A stretch of DNA of 64,000 nucleotides, from contig CM049310.1 in NCBI GenBank assembly GCA_026874595.1, positions 49,131,558 to 49,195,557 on the forward strand, read 5' to 3'. Every line of letters starts with the position of its first letter. Within the stretch, counting starts at the first letter, position 1. The notes under the pieces are model-generated. The model was not told where the DNA came from and made no database searches. It saw nothing but the letters and a program-made list of their open reading frames with translations. The DNA is from Sipunculus nudus. Its lineage: Eukaryota > Annelida > Sipuncula > Golfingiida > Sipunculidae. This document shows, piece by piece, positions 1 through 38,781 of this stretch. Both the position numbers and the translations under genes were made by a program.

Positions 1-71
1 AAATAGTATAAACTTGTATAAATTTGTTTTTGTTTGAATGAAAACTATAAGAAGATAATGTAAATACTCAC

Positions 72-3000
72 TTAAGAAGAGCTTTGGTCTTAGCTTCATA
101 GTCACAGTCTGGGCACTTGAGCTGTTTCTTGTGTACATTATCTTCATGCCATGCCAGTGCCTGCTTGGTCTGGAAGGAGCTTCCACACTGGGAGCACTCA
201 TGCTTAGGTTTCCCATGTATCAAGTCCATATGGTCCATCAATTTGGAGTACTTACGGTACTGCCTCCCACATTTGGTGCACGAGTATGCTTCTTGTGACG
301 ATAAACTCTCTTTTCTTTCATTTAAAGGTGCAATAGAGTTATGCTTGGACACATAGTGTTGTCGCATCTGAGTCCAGGAATCAAACTCCTTCTTGTCAGA
401 GTCTTGGCAAAACAAGCAGAAGAATTTATTATCTCGGTGAGATTTAGTATGAGCATTGTAAAAGTGAAATTCACGGAACACAATATGGCAGTAGGGACAT
501 CCATAGTTGCATTGTTTACCCTCTTTTTTCATATCACAGTCTTCTAAATGCACTTTCATGGCAGCCCATGAGAAGATTTTGCAGCCACAGTAGCTGCACT
601 TGTAACGGTTACAGTAATGATACATACTGTGCTGATTCAATGTTTCTTTGTCTTCAAGTTGTAAACCACAGAGGTAACAACCAAACTCACCCTCACCATC
701 AAAAAATGTCTTTTCATGTTTTTCCTTCATGTGTTTGAGGAAACAGAACCACCGACAGCTGGAGAACTCAATGTCACACTCTGCACACTTTATATGTGCA
801 GTCCCTTGCCTGTGTAATGTCATGTGATAATCTGAATGAGTTTTTGTGTCAAAGTGCTGACTGCACCCTGGATGTAGACAACACTGCACAACTTTGCCCA
901 TGAGGACATATTTATGAGAAGAAGGCTTGTCAGGTTTCACACTCATAGGTTTAACAACCAGACTTTTCTTGATTTTTGTGGCAGGAGAGACTTCAGTTTT
1001 CTTCTTTTTTGGTTTGTTAATAGGTTTAACCACTTTCGGTTTTACAGGTGGCAGCACCCTGGTATCAGCTGGAGGGAACATAAGATATTGAGGGCCACAT
1101 GGGCTTGTTTCGTCCAATGGGAAAGCACCATATGTTGGTTCCATTAAAAACTGTTTATGTACATCAGCTGGAGGTGAGAGGACATGTTTTTTCATTGGCC
1201 TACCTCGCTTCTTTGGTATGCGTATTGGTTTATCCTTCAAACCTTGCTGTGTGCGTTTCGCGTTGATTTTCTTGATCTTCTTCACCAGACTTGCCAGTTT
1301 CATTCCTTTCTGTGCATGGGATTTTATCATCGGCACTTTGCACCGTTTAACACCTGACCTCTTTGTTGGTGTGAGCGTTGATGTGTCCCCTTCTTCCTTT
1401 TCTTCACTCATTTCCTCTTCCCCCTGATTTGCTGATTCATCACTTTTTTCTTTATCTCCATTATCTGCTAACAAATCACTGTTACTGTCAACAGATGGTG
1501 ATGATACTCTATCCTCAGTTGACGGGGCATGCCTCAGTTTTGAAGGCTTAGATTTTCTATTTCTCTTCTTAGCAGGCTCATTTGGAGTTGACGAGTCCAT
1601 CTCAGAGAGTGATCGCTTTGGTGCTACCTGAGGTGGTGTCTGTGAAAATCTCAGGTTTGCAGGGATGTTTACAGGGATTATTTGCGACTTTCCGACCATA
1701 TTAAGAGATTGCTGATCCATGGGGACATTCACAGGCTGTATGTTCTGGAAAGCCGGCATTGATGAAGTCTGATACATAATAGGCACGGGATTCTGATAGA
1801 TGTTAGCTGCTGGAAGTAGCTGGTTACCTACGAGTGGCAATGGCTGCAAGTAGCTTCCAGGGGGCTGTGATATGAATCTTGACTGGGGAGCGAATACTGG
1901 CTGTGCTGGTGATGGTGGGATAAAAGATCCCATGGTGTTCATATTTGAGGCTTGTGAAAGGCCAGAATTACGCAAATCGAAGAACATAGTCTTTTGCTGT
2001 GACAGACCAGGTGGGCCAGAGCCAGGGGGTTTGACGATTTCACCCAGTTCCACCCCTCCACTAGGCAAACCTGTAATCTGTCCAATCACACCGGTGGTTT
2101 GAGCACTTAGAACTGGAATACTATTTAATGGCTGCCCACCTAAAAGAGGCTGACTTGTCATGACTGAGGCTGTGCAGTTTGTGACTGGAACAGGACTGTT
2201 ATTACTGACAGCAGGCTGCAGACTTCTGACAACAGACTCCAGTCCACTGACATGAGAATTTACATTACTGACAACAGGCTGCTGGTTACTGCCAGCCGTC
2301 CCTCGACTTTTGACAACTGGCTGTTGACTGTTGGCAGATGCTTCTTGGCTGCTGACAGCAGGCTGATGGGCATTTGAGTCAGATCCTGATGAAGGGGCGG
2401 ATACCTCAGTTTGAGCATCAGGGGATTTACAGGTGGTGCCTTCCTTACTCTCTGCTGTATCATCTTTCTTACCAGGCTCAGAGCTAGTTTTGGAGCCTTG
2501 CAATGAAACAATTTCTCCCTTTGCATTTTTCAGCGGAGGAGGTGGTGGTATAACAACTGGACTTGGAATCACAGGTGCCAGCTTTGTATCATTAATTTTA
2601 GGGTAAATCATAGGCCCTTGATGACTCTTCTGTTTTATTTGAATGCTGACTGACTTTTGCCGGTGTGATGGCACATTCAGCGTCAGTGTTTGAGGTTGCA
2701 CGATTTTGAACTTATCGTCTCCCAACGGAACATACACCTTTGGTATTCCATCCTTCCATGGATCAAGGTTGTAGGTATCTTCCAAAGTGTATTTATCTAA
2801 AAAGACCACTTTCTGACTGTCTGGGTCAACCCCTACCAAGCGGACCAGAGATTTCTCGTCCTCCTTTCCTGGGTTATACACGACTGGAAACTTCGCACCA
2901 GGTTTACAGATAAGAGGTTGTGTGACATTCACCCCACACGGTATCAAAGAACTACTTGGTACATCACAAGTTTTTCCAGTCTTAATATCAATGACACTGC

Positions 3001-3532
3001 TTTTGTCTGTATCATCTTCTGAAACTGACACTTGAGTCCTTCCTTCTTTATTTGGTTCAAGATGATCCTTCTCTGTAGAATTTTTATGAATAATCCTGAC
3101 TGGATCTGTCTGGACAAGCACATTGTTTCCAGGTACCTTCCTAGGTGTTGCTTCAGTCTCACCTTCCAACATATCCATGATCTTATCTCTCAGCTTTTCA
3201 AAAGCCTCACAGAACGGATGAACTAATATAAATGCCAGGAAGCTCTGTATGTGCATGTACTTCTTACTTGACTCATCTTTGTATAGCCCTTTGAGGTGGA
3301 ATGTCTTCTCCAGGTCCATTATAACCTCCGCTGCTTCACCTCTCAGGGACTGGGGAAAGAACCCCAAGACATGTCGTACGCTGACATAGGTACAGTTCCT
3401 GAGATTTTTATCGAGAGCAATGGTGTCATGAGGATCCTTGGCTGAATACACTTTCCCCTCTGCCTCATCTAATATATACAGTGGTGTGCTGGACATAAAT
3501 GGCCATCCAAGCTTGTATTTGGTGGACCCCAT
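72..3532 (-). CDS. Large C2H2 zinc-finger protein with AT-hook, main exon (3' partial)
   Basis: One long exon encodes 1154 residues from the Met at 3532 and then leaves the window. Nothing in it lets me name an orthologue. From the N-terminus it has a compact, apparently folded block (residues 1-125), then a disordered Ser/Gln/Pro-rich region (about 140-650) with a polyproline run near 330. A basic NLS-like stretch (about 655-668) follows, then an acidic run (693-717) and an AT-hook with core RGRP (776-779). Fingers begin at C885/C890/H903/H907 (C-x4-C spacing). Eight are complete, the fourth being C2HC, and a ninth has only its two cysteines (C1140, C1143). The exon ends in phase 2 at 72 before a GTGAGT donor (complement of 66-71), so finger nine is split by the intron filling 1-65. 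The ATG has a strong context (A at -3, G at +4). The reading frame stays open upstream to the acceptor at 3551, so an upstream coding exon is possible. Expected role: nuclear DNA-binding regulator. Confidence 0.9.
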
Positions 3533-3553
3533 ACTGGCCAACTGGGATGCCTG
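3533..3553 (-). other. Splice acceptor and leading bases of the zinc-finger exon
   Basis: On the minus strand a pyrimidine-rich stretch ends in TTTCAG (complement of 3551-3556). The exon therefore starts at 3550, with 18 bases (3550-3533) before the ATG. They are in frame and free of stops, so they are either 5' UTR or the end of upstream coding sequence. The Met upstream at 3559 lies in the intron and is not the start. Confidence 0.7.
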
Positions 3554-5403
3554 AAACAAATAGGGATATATTTATTATAGAGCCTCGGTGTACATATCAC
3601 ATATGCCATAGAGATAAATATGTATGCACGCATGCAATAAATGATTACAAAACAGTAGGGGTGGAGACTGGAGAGATGTAGAAAAATACTGATAAAATCA
3701 ATTAATGCTAGAGGACGATACAGTAATCCATACACATATCTTGTAAAAAAACAAAGTATGTGAAGAAAACAAATATACGTATATGAGTTGTTGTGATCAA
3801 TTACCAGTTATGTTTTACTGTTAAACATTGAGAACAGTACACTGAAAGAAAGTATTGGAAACAAAGGCAAAGCAAAAGTGCATAATATGCCTATCTTAAT
3901 TTGTATGCCTTGTGAATTCTAACCTCATTAAATCAATATGAGTGAATTGGGGGAGCATAAAACATGTGAGAAACTGTATTGGTAAATATTTGTGAGTTTC
4001 ATGAATATTGAATATGAAGATATTTGGTAAGTCGTCAATGTTTCACCAAAGTCTGGTGACCCCTGACCTCATTAAATATATACTAGTAATTACCCGTGCT
4101 ACGCACAGTTTGGGGCGAATGCGACAATCCATACTATGGTATCGGAAATCCACTGGAAATCCGGAGATACTGAAAATCATATGATATATGTGTGGTGTTG
4201 TGGATAAAAATCTTTTGGAACAGCATTTGGAACATGTTTCGGAACAGCGTACAGTAACACACGGTCGCCCCAAGCCAGTGCCTAACATGTGGTCAGGGTC
4301 TTTGACAAATAGTCACCTACACGTGTACCATGTCACATGAGAAACTGATCAACAATATCAAATAGAAACATTGATGGCCATGACCAGGGGTGCATACAGG
4401 AATTAAGAATGGGGGGGGGGGGGGAGACTCACATTGCGAGGCGTGAAGCCGAGGGGGGAGGAATTGTATGGGGTGTAACCACCCCTCCCCATCCAAGGTG
4501 TAGAAATTTTTTGAAAAGGTTTTTTTTTAGGTTGTAATTGTGCAATCTACGGTAGCTTAAATGCATTATAAAGCAGTACATACCTACATTGTAACTGGAA
4601 GCTTGACGGTGTACTATGAGTTTTTCTCCTGATTTTTTTTTGGTTAGGTCGAAAAAAGGGGGTGACTTATACCCAATAAGCATACATACTAAATGAAAGA
4701 ATATAAAGTCTTTAAAAACAACGAGTATTACATAAACATTATTGAAAAGGAGACGACATATGCATGTGAAAGAAACAAATACCAGTACAAACATATCAAA
4801 TTTACATTTTTAATAGGAATTTTACATTTGTAAATGCAGTTATGAGAAAAGATCTCAATTTTTAGAACATCTTAAGTCAACATTATGTGTTTACAACTTT
4901 GGTGGTTCCGCTCCACACGTGTACATATCACACTGTACCAACCATGACATGAATTTGGTTAACATTTTCTTTAAATCTGTTACATAGTAGGCCTACATAT
5001 GCATATGTTGGTGAATATTTGTGAAGGACCTCAATCGCATTTAAGGCACCAGGCTCTCTGCGACCGTGTGCGACTGTTTAACCATAACAGATTCCTGCGA
5101 CCCGGAAGATGTGCATTCAAGCATAAAAGGTGTGATGGGAGTCGCAGGAAGGAGCCCTCTTCATGCGAACCTCCCCCTCCCCCTCAGTCGCAGGAAGACC
5201 ATCAAAACAATTCTTTCAAAGATCCCCCTTTTGAAAAGAGATCGCTGATGTGGATTATTTCGGGCCAGTCACTGTGAAATGTACAAAAGCCCAGTTAGAG
5301 CCCCCGGAGTAAAACACTGTCCCGCCATCACACACTCTATGGCCTATGTGTTTCCGGGCTAGAAGACACAAAGAAAAGAGGCGCCAGTGGGGGAGGCCAT
5401 GGG
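3554..5403. other. Upstream intron or intergenic DNA with degraded repeat sequence
   Basis: No coding exon is recognisable. The stretch 3900-4290 looks like decayed interspersed repeat. Phrases such as CCTCATTAAAT, and a sentence about a fully conserved GTAATTACCCGTGCTACGCA block at 4086-4105, suggest mobile-element remnants. A G13 homopolymer sits at 4412-4424. Any 5' exon of the minus-strand zinc-finger gene must lie here or further right. Confidence 0.4.
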
Positions 5404-5543
5404 GAGCAATTATTAAAATTAGGTTTTTTCTTAATTTCTCAAAGGAACGAAGTCACAAAGACCCAGTTTTTCGGCTTGGTAGGAGACCTTGGGGACATCT
5501 AACATTATGCCGAATTTTGGATTTCAAAACGTGCCACATCTAA
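5404..5543 (-). repeat. Inverted fragment of the 5.66-kb dispersed repeat
   Basis: The reverse complement of this block matches 5729-5876 closely, including GATGTGGCACGTTTTGAAA, CATAATGTTAGATGTCCC, CTCCTACCAAGC and GACTTCGTTCCTTTGAGAAA. The two arms face each other across about 185 bases, giving a large inverted repeat. It is either a second, truncated insertion of the same element or a rearrangement. Confidence 0.8.
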
Positions 5544-5656
5544 AAATGGATCAATTTTTAATTAAATCAGAATTTTAAAATCTGTCAATATAATTCTGTA
5601 AAAAGATGATTGATAATGTAGCTACCAGTGACTGTGTGGAAAGGATATGCTCAACA

Positions 5657-7540
5657 TTTTTAGCTCAGCTGACTATAAGTCATCTGAGCTATAGTCGTGG
5701 TCCATTGTCTGTCCGTCTGTCCGTCCGTAGATGTGGCACGTTTTGAAACCGTAGGACCTAGAAATCCAAAATTCAGCATAATGTTAGATGTCCCTAAGAT
5801 CTCCTACCAAGCTGAAAACTGGGTCTTTGCGACTTCGTTCCTTTGAGAAATTAAGGAAAAACCTCAATTTTTTATTTAAATCCTATTTTTACACTTCAGG
5901 ACTGCCTAATATCAAAACCACTCATCTGTTTTTCCTCATATTTACCATAAATATTCCTCTATATAGTTCCTATGTACATGCCAAAAATTAAGTCTGTAAA
6001 GTATAAATTCTTTAAGTTATGGGCCCAAACATAATGGACTTTGTAAAAAATCAGGAAAAATAATAACTCACTTAACATGAAAAATTTTGAAACTAGAGTC
6101 TATTTTCTCAAGTATATAACTATGTTTAATTAAGATTCAATTGTTTACCCAAAATTAGATCTGAATTTTGTAAATTTTTTAAGTTATTAGCATAAAAAAA
6201 AATCAGTACCTTAAATTTTGCCAAACTTTGACCATGGCACGTTTTTTTCCTGTAAGCACCATTGATTTAATTTTCACAGCATGTAAACATAAATATTTAG
6301 TTTGTCTAAATCTGAAATTTGAAAATAAAAGCTTGAAAATCAAGCTAGTTATTGATTTTTTTTTCTGTAGTCACTTGCTTTGATTACAGATGCAGGGTCC
6401 CACTCCAGGTCACTGGTAGTCAGCTATGGCAGGGTTTTTGATTTGTTACAGTCACTGGGGGAGATCCCCTGCTGTGACAGGTGTACAGTTATTCTCATAT
6501 CGCCACCCCAATCACCCCCACCCCCCCCCCCCCCCGCAAACCCAACCCACCAAGTGTTATGCAGTAATTGTTATTGTTTTCACTGTATCTCCTTAATTGT
6601 AATGCTGTTTCCACTCCGATATGCCAAAACTTTCCTCGAAAAAATAATTCAAGGTGTAATCCAGAAGATGCAATGTTGTGTAATGTAGCATTTTTAAAGA
6701 AATCAATTTTCTTTTAAATGATTTTAACAAATATAATTAAACCCATCAGTATGCTTAAATTATTATAAAATATGAACCACATTATGGATAAATAAAGACA
6801 CAATTAAAAATTGTGAAATCTAAATCAAGTATTATTTTTAGATATTTATTGTTTTGCAGATTTAAAATATATAATCTTGTGGTAAAAAATAAATAAACAT
6901 TTGTATGCATGATGTGGTGTTATCTGACAAGAGTGAGATTTATGATGATACAACTGAGAATTATGAATCAACTTTTATATTCAGATATATATGTTAAATT
7001 GGAAATGTATAGAAATATAAACTTAAATTAGAAAATAATTGATGTGATAAAAAAATGAGGATTTAATACAAACATTTGTTCATTGTTTTCCTGCCTCAGC
7101 AGAATTTGAGATCAGGCTTTGTTTGCCCTGTTTTTTGTTGTTAATTAGCTATATTTCAACTGTATACATTTCATTAAAAAAAATACATATATATTTAATA
7201 ATATATATTATACAAAAAAATAGATTCAATTGAACAAATGTGTAAACTACTGAAATGTCAACAGTTAATCGAAAAACCAACTGATGATCATGGTAATAGT
7301 ACAGATCATTTGTTCACAAACTGCTCACATGCTTTAGTTTCAACAGTTGGAAACACATGGTCAGGTCACAAATATTTTTTGCAACAATTTCTTGCTCATC
7401 AATACAAACCAATCATATAAACCAACCATGGCCTTTATTACCTCTTCCTCTTACACTATATCTCTATTTGATATTATTTTAGATTTTTACCTTCAAGGTT
7501 AACGTCAGCTGAGCACAGTGACCCATAGGGCCCTTGTTTT
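5657..7540 (+). mobile_element. Non-autonomous element with inverted GCTCAGCTGAC ends, about 1.9 kb
   Basis: The left end reads TTTTTAGCTCAGCTGACTA and the right end carries GTCAGCTGAGC followed by a GGGCCCTTGTTTT tail. The two 11-base ends are perfect inverted repeats. The first 720 bases match 19843-20565 over almost their whole length, and a shorter relative lies at 41284-42007. There is no transposase reading frame. A C14 tract (6522-6535) and AT-rich filler occupy the interior. The class is uncertain. The right end could belong to a separate, nested element. Confidence 0.65.
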
Positions 7541-8249
7541 ATACTGTTGCACTTGTAAATCCTAAAGCTATAGCCATTTGTCAGTATTATCAATAAGGCT
7601 GTCCTGCATATATGTATAGTCTCCTTACAAATGATGTTGCTAGGGCACCCACAATGGTTATACATCCTGAGGCAGGTGAATAATGAATACACATTTGTAT
7701 TGGATCCTAATTTTTATCATATCATTTTATTTTCAATTTCTAAAATTAGTTAAAAAATATGAATTAAAGAAAACTTTAACATCCATCTTGTTTATGCATC
7801 CTGTCAATGGGGGGGGGGGGGGGGGAAGCCTAGCTGAGCTGACAAATTGAGCTTTTAATCTCAGAAATATTTGATCATATATAAGTAAGCTTAAAAACCA
7901 TGTGTTAATGTGTATATGCAAGTACAAACTGAACAGGTTTGATCCAGTTGGCCTAGATAATACCAGCACCCCCCCCCCCCCCCCCAATGCCATTGGACTA
8001 ATGTAATTTCTTTTCTGGAAACTCCTCTCTTCATGCATACACTAATGTAAATGGACAGCATTGTGCTAGCATAAGCTTATTAATAACACATCAATGCTGT
8101 ATGAAGACAGAGATTGTACAATTCAAATGCAGATTTCCCCACTTGGATGCCACACCGTCATTGAGCAGTAAATGTTCTAAGTAGTAGAACACTGTATTAA
8201 TGCAGCAAACATAAAGACAGAACATTTGAAATTCAACTGATTTTCCTTA
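7541..8249. other. Intergenic stretch with G17 and C17 tracts
   Basis: I see no gene. A 17-base G run (7809-7825) and a 17-base C run (7969-7985) lie 145 bases apart and could pair as inverted homopolymers. The short reading frames across them code only for Gly or Pro runs. Confidence 0.5.
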
Positions 8250-8734
8250 GAGGGGCCCAATCATCTATAAAGCATGTTGAACTGACACGAAAAATAACTT
8301 CTTCCCTTTAAAATAAATTAATACCTGTCAAAATATTGCCCTGAAACCATTTGCTTACTCCTGTAAACGAGTGTTAAAAACAGTGGACAGGGCACGATCA
8401 CAGGTGTCAACATAAACACAGCACGTGCATCGTCCGGGCCACAATGTGTCAATCAAGAGATTCCTTGACTGACAATTCATGTTCCCGCTGTCTAAAACAT
8501 TGTGTGATGCGGGTCACAATCGAAACTCTGGTCACACAGCCTTGTTATGGTAAACAGACACCCGCAGACTGTGTTTACCAACATGCAGAACAATAACAAG
8601 CAGTTAAACAGCCATATCCGAGGTACCAAGACTGTGTGTTGGGATGGTTTTGCTGGGAAACTTTTATATAAAGCAAAACTGAACTGATAGTGAGACATAA
8701 TAGGCATAATTTTGCTCCTGATTATATCCCTTTT
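8250..8734 (-). mobile_element. TTAA-type MITE, family A, copy 1
   Basis: This block is the reverse complement of elements at 43573-44010 and 60610-61122. Shared landmarks include AATCAGGAGCAA, ATTATGCCTA, TCAGTTCAGTTTTGCTTT, ACACACAGTCT, CCTTGTTATGG, TGTCTGTTTACCA, CACTGTTTTTAACAC and GAGTAAGCAAA. Its ends carry AGGGGCCCAATCAT and AGGGATATAATCAGG, like the TTAA-flanked element at 17067-17533. No coding capacity. Confidence 0.8.
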
Positions 8735-11070
8735 GAAATATCTTGAAAGACTCTCAGCAAACTTCATTGTAACGTTTATTTTGTGACATACATGTAGTGT
8801 GAGAAGAATGTCTTTTCTTCCAGCTTTCATGATGATCAAGTTTATGATAAGTCAATATATATTCAAGTCAAGGTTGTTGATCATCATAAGTAATCATACA
8901 GATTTTTGTCATACCAGTTGATAATCATATTGGTTCTTCTGCATTGGACAGAATACTGATATATATTAAAACCAGCCTTTGTGTGTCAAATTTAACATTT
9001 TTCTTTGTCATAATCATGATATGATCAGTAAAGGTAGAAAAATACCTGTCTTCAGTTAAAAGCCTGCACATAAACTGAGGAATCTCATGTGTCTCACAGT
9101 ATGAGTTTAAAAACATATTCTTGAAAGCGACACATTTCAGGGTAGGCAGACTCCAAGAGGTCTGTGGCCAGATGAACCTGATTCTCAGAACATTTTTCTT
9201 CCTTCTTATAAATAATGGTAAAACAATTTTTAGAAATCTGTCATTAAAGTCTATGAACAAGAGAACAATAATTTTTAGCCTTGTCTTGCGACAAAATTTC
9301 AATTATTTGTACTTAGCTGGGATCACTCGCATTGAACACATATATGCAATGTGACAAATATTTGGTTTTAAAAGGTGCTGCTGGCAAGTAATAATGGGAA
9401 AATGTCCCTAATTTTCATTTTATTATTTCAGTCAGATAATTGTTAAATGAAACCTTTCATATTTCATAGTTTTTACATTATGGCATATAATCTTTGAAAA
9501 TAAAAAGATTTGAAATAATGAAAACAAAAGAGAGTTATCTGATAATGAATATATTAAGATTGTCATAAGTTTTTTATTTATTTTTTATAAAATTTGACAC
9601 AATATCAGCTTGGTACCACAAATAATTGAAATGTGATTTTCAATGACCTTCAGTCATTGCTGTGGCAGCATGCCTATGATCTTATACTGATTTTGAGGGT
9701 CACCTGGGCCTGGTTGAGTAACTGCCCCTGTAACAAGGGCTACATATTTTTGAATGAATGATCAGAACTATAAAGACCCCCATGCCACCTCAAAAGGGTG
9801 CGAGAGTAGATATGTACATGGGCCTGGCGTTTGGGACATCTAAGTGATAACATTGGCTGGGCTGTGGACGGTAGTCAGACGTGAAACGAACAATATTCAT
9901 TCAACAAGACAGTTCCACACAGAGTGTGTTAAAAGATCCATGCGTTCTTTGCTTTCTATACCTTTTTTTGTGACTGACAAGCTCAGATCAACCCCTCCGG
10001 TTGCCTACAACCGAATATTGTTGAATGTGACACATCATGGCGGTGGCCTACTTATTCCTTGCTGTTAAAGGACCACGTGACATTTTTCATCCTATCAGCC
10101 TCCCGCCGCCACACCGATCGTTCGGCCTCCGCGCCGGTACTGGGCGATAATGAAGTATCCCATGGGCAATCTATGCAAAATCATACAAACATGAGACAAA
10201 AAAGGAAAGACCTGTTTATTGCATAATGAAAAGCAGGAAGTTCTCTCCATCGTTGATTATATAAAATAGCTAGAACTTCCGTGACAGGCAGACATACTGC
10301 CTTAGAAACGAACCTAGTCACACTGAGGTACACTTTCTGTACATCCGGGAATTTCATGAATATAGCGACTTCTGGTGGACATAAGGTGTAATTAATAATG
10401 TGGCAGAATGATTGGCAGGACAAAGTTGGCCACCAGTATAAACGAGCCAGGTTAAATTGATACCAATTTCAAAACCTGAACCTACATATTAACATTTAGC
10501 TGTTCCTAAACTTACATAAGCAAAATATCTCTGGTACTTAACCAAATATATCTCTTGACAATTATTTCTTCTGATAAACGTTTTATCTTCTCAAATTTTC
10601 AGCCCAATGTAATATATAAACTCAGTTGGCTGTCTCATCAATAAAACGATGTTATTGGTCTGTATACTATTATATTAAATAATTATAAACGCACTATAAT
10701 AATCAAACGATTCTTCAATGGGAATTTATATCAATAATGGGTAAAATATTTGATATATATATATTTAGGTTTACTTGAATTGTTTTTACATATAAATAAT
10801 ATATAATATTAAAATTACATAACAACTTAATTTAACGTCTCAATGACAATGAATATAGATTTATTTTTATTTAAAATATGTATTAACATTGATACAATAT
10901 ATAATTTATATTATAAATATTATATATATTATATAACATATTTTACACACATATATATAATATTTATGTATATTACTGAATTTATTTTTTTATATGAATA
11001 TATTTTGTATTTGCATTTATAGAGAGTACATGTGAGAGTACACACACACACACATAAATATATATATATA

Positions 11071-11110
<40 letters not shown>

Positions 11111-11326
11111 TAAAGGTTAATCTGAAGTCACAATATTTTAATCACGCTTATGTGGTTGAATGATAAATGATGTACCTTTGTGGGAATTCAGTCTGATATT
11201 TATAATATATATGCGTATCTGGTAAGCTTATCAGTGGATCAGTCCCGTACTTCAGAGAAATGGTGAAATATAACTAACCATTAAACAATAATATGTCCTG
11301 GTGTACAAAAATATATATGTATATTA

Positions 11327-11372
<46 letters not shown>

Positions 11373-11579
11373 TCTAATTTTATTATTCTAGAATTAAAAA
11401 ATGATAGGGATGATGATGATGATGATTATCATTATTATTATTATGGATATATATATATATGTATATATATAATACAGATTAGATATACAAACACACAAAA
11501 TTATATTTGTTTGACTTTGTCAATCAACAATTATTACGCAATTATGATAATATTATATAATAATAATAATAATAATAAT

Positions 11580-11616
<37 letters not shown>

Positions 11617-12639
11617 TTAATAATAATAATAATAATAATAATATAATCGCCAAACATAATTCAACAATAAAGGCGTTTTAAAATGATGGAAATACAAGTA
11701 TAAATACTTTTAAACGTATAACGTGAAGTGTATCAATATTAATCATATAAAAGTGTATCATGCATATACCTAGCAAAACAAAGAATTCAAGCTCCTGGAT
11801 AATAAAAATGAAAGGAAGACGTTTTTGCTTAATAATTATTTCGAAATTGATATTTCGAACTCAAAATTTGGAATATCATAAAATATAGGAGTATTGAACG
11901 ATTACTTTTTCGATCTTTACGAAGGTCTCTCGATCTGTATAAATCTGTCTTCAGTTAAACGTTATTATTTGAAAATTGACAATTAAGGTTTTACCCCATC
12001 TACAACGTCCATCTCTGGAGCAAGAGCATTAAAAATGCAGGTGAATTATTTAATAATAAGATAAAATGAAATATAATATAACACAACAATGAAAAACAAC
12101 GAGAAACATATTTAAAGTTTTTTTGGGGGAAAACAAATCAAACAAACTCGGTGAATTTATATCACTCAATTAGGCCATATATAGATAGAGAAGAATCGGG
12201 TATAAATTAGGCCTAATGCCACTGTAGTGCATGATTACACGGAAATTATGATTATACACATCTATACATATTTAAGTGGTAGATAACATGAGACTTTTTT
12301 TCATTTTGTCGTTAAATTTTATAGATTTGATAAAGGCCTAATTGTATTTTTTAATATTCTTTGAATTAAAAAATGAAGACACCTGAACGCCGGTCTGACC
12401 GATTGTTTAGTCAATTCAATTAGCCAATTTAGGCAATTCAACGTAGATAATTCCGCATATACATATTTAGTTATTTAAAAACGGCTTTTGCTAATCGGCA
12501 ACAAAAATGCATGAAAAGTCTATACGCAAAATTATTAACAGTCTTATTTTTCATGGAACCGGTATTTTAAATACACTACTAATTTTTGTGTAGGTTGTAC
12601 TTTTTGCGTTTATTTATGGACAGCTAGGCGACTTCCATG
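8735..12639. other. AT-rich intergenic DNA with microsatellites
   Basis: No exon is supported. A short GC-rich patch at 10066-10150 contains an E-box palindrome (CACGTG at 10073) and could be a regulatory site or the 5' end of the minus-strand gene. From 10740 to 11650 the sequence is dominated by simple repeats. Confidence 0.4.
10980..11645. repeat. Microsatellite cluster: (CA)n, (TA)n, (GAT)n, (AAT)n
   Basis: A (CA)n-(TA)n tract spans about 11040-11105, a second (TA)n about 11330-11370, a (GAT)n near 11409-11425 and a long interrupted (AAT)n about 11558-11643. The 126-codon reading frame across it is an artefact of the repeats. Confidence 0.95.
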
Positions 12640-12946
12640 TAAAGCCGGCCGCATATAAATTTCCTTCTGAAATATATAATTAAAGCATGTATAAAACCCC
12701 GAAGGCTATTCAAACCTAGCCAGTCAAGCGGAGCTCAGAGCAGCTGTCATAATTCATCGAAGAGCCCATGGTTCATATGCCATTCATTTTCAGTGCGCGT
12801 GTGTTTTCGATGGGCATGCATATGAGCGTTTAATTTCACCGTCACCCTGCCAATTTGTTTTGACGGGGATACGCCCCATGACCCCAGCGCAAGTTCAAAT
12901 TTGGAGAAGTGCACGAGTCTACAAAGGGGCTGATGGGAAGGTCAAG
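12640..12946 (+). promoter_or_regulatory. Putative Pcl promoter and 5' UTR
   Basis: This is the least AT-rich stretch for several kilobases and lies directly upstream of the Pcl start codon. A TATAAAA sits at about 12690. The sequence around the ATG, AAGATGGCGG, matches the YY1 motif that often straddles start sites of housekeeping and chromatin genes. The transcription start is not determinable by eye. The region may also serve the divergent zinc-finger gene, but I found no minus-strand first exon here. Confidence 0.45.

Positions 12947-38781
<25,835 letters not shown>

Noticed and set aside
3557-3559. Met at 3559 as the zinc-finger protein start
   Set aside because: It lies upstream of the TTTCAG acceptor, inside the intron. 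The Met at 3532 has a strong context and is within the exon.
11301-11681. 126-codon reading frame
   Set aside because: It consists of (TA)n, (GAT)n and (AAT)n microsatellite translated into Tyr/Ile and Asn runs.
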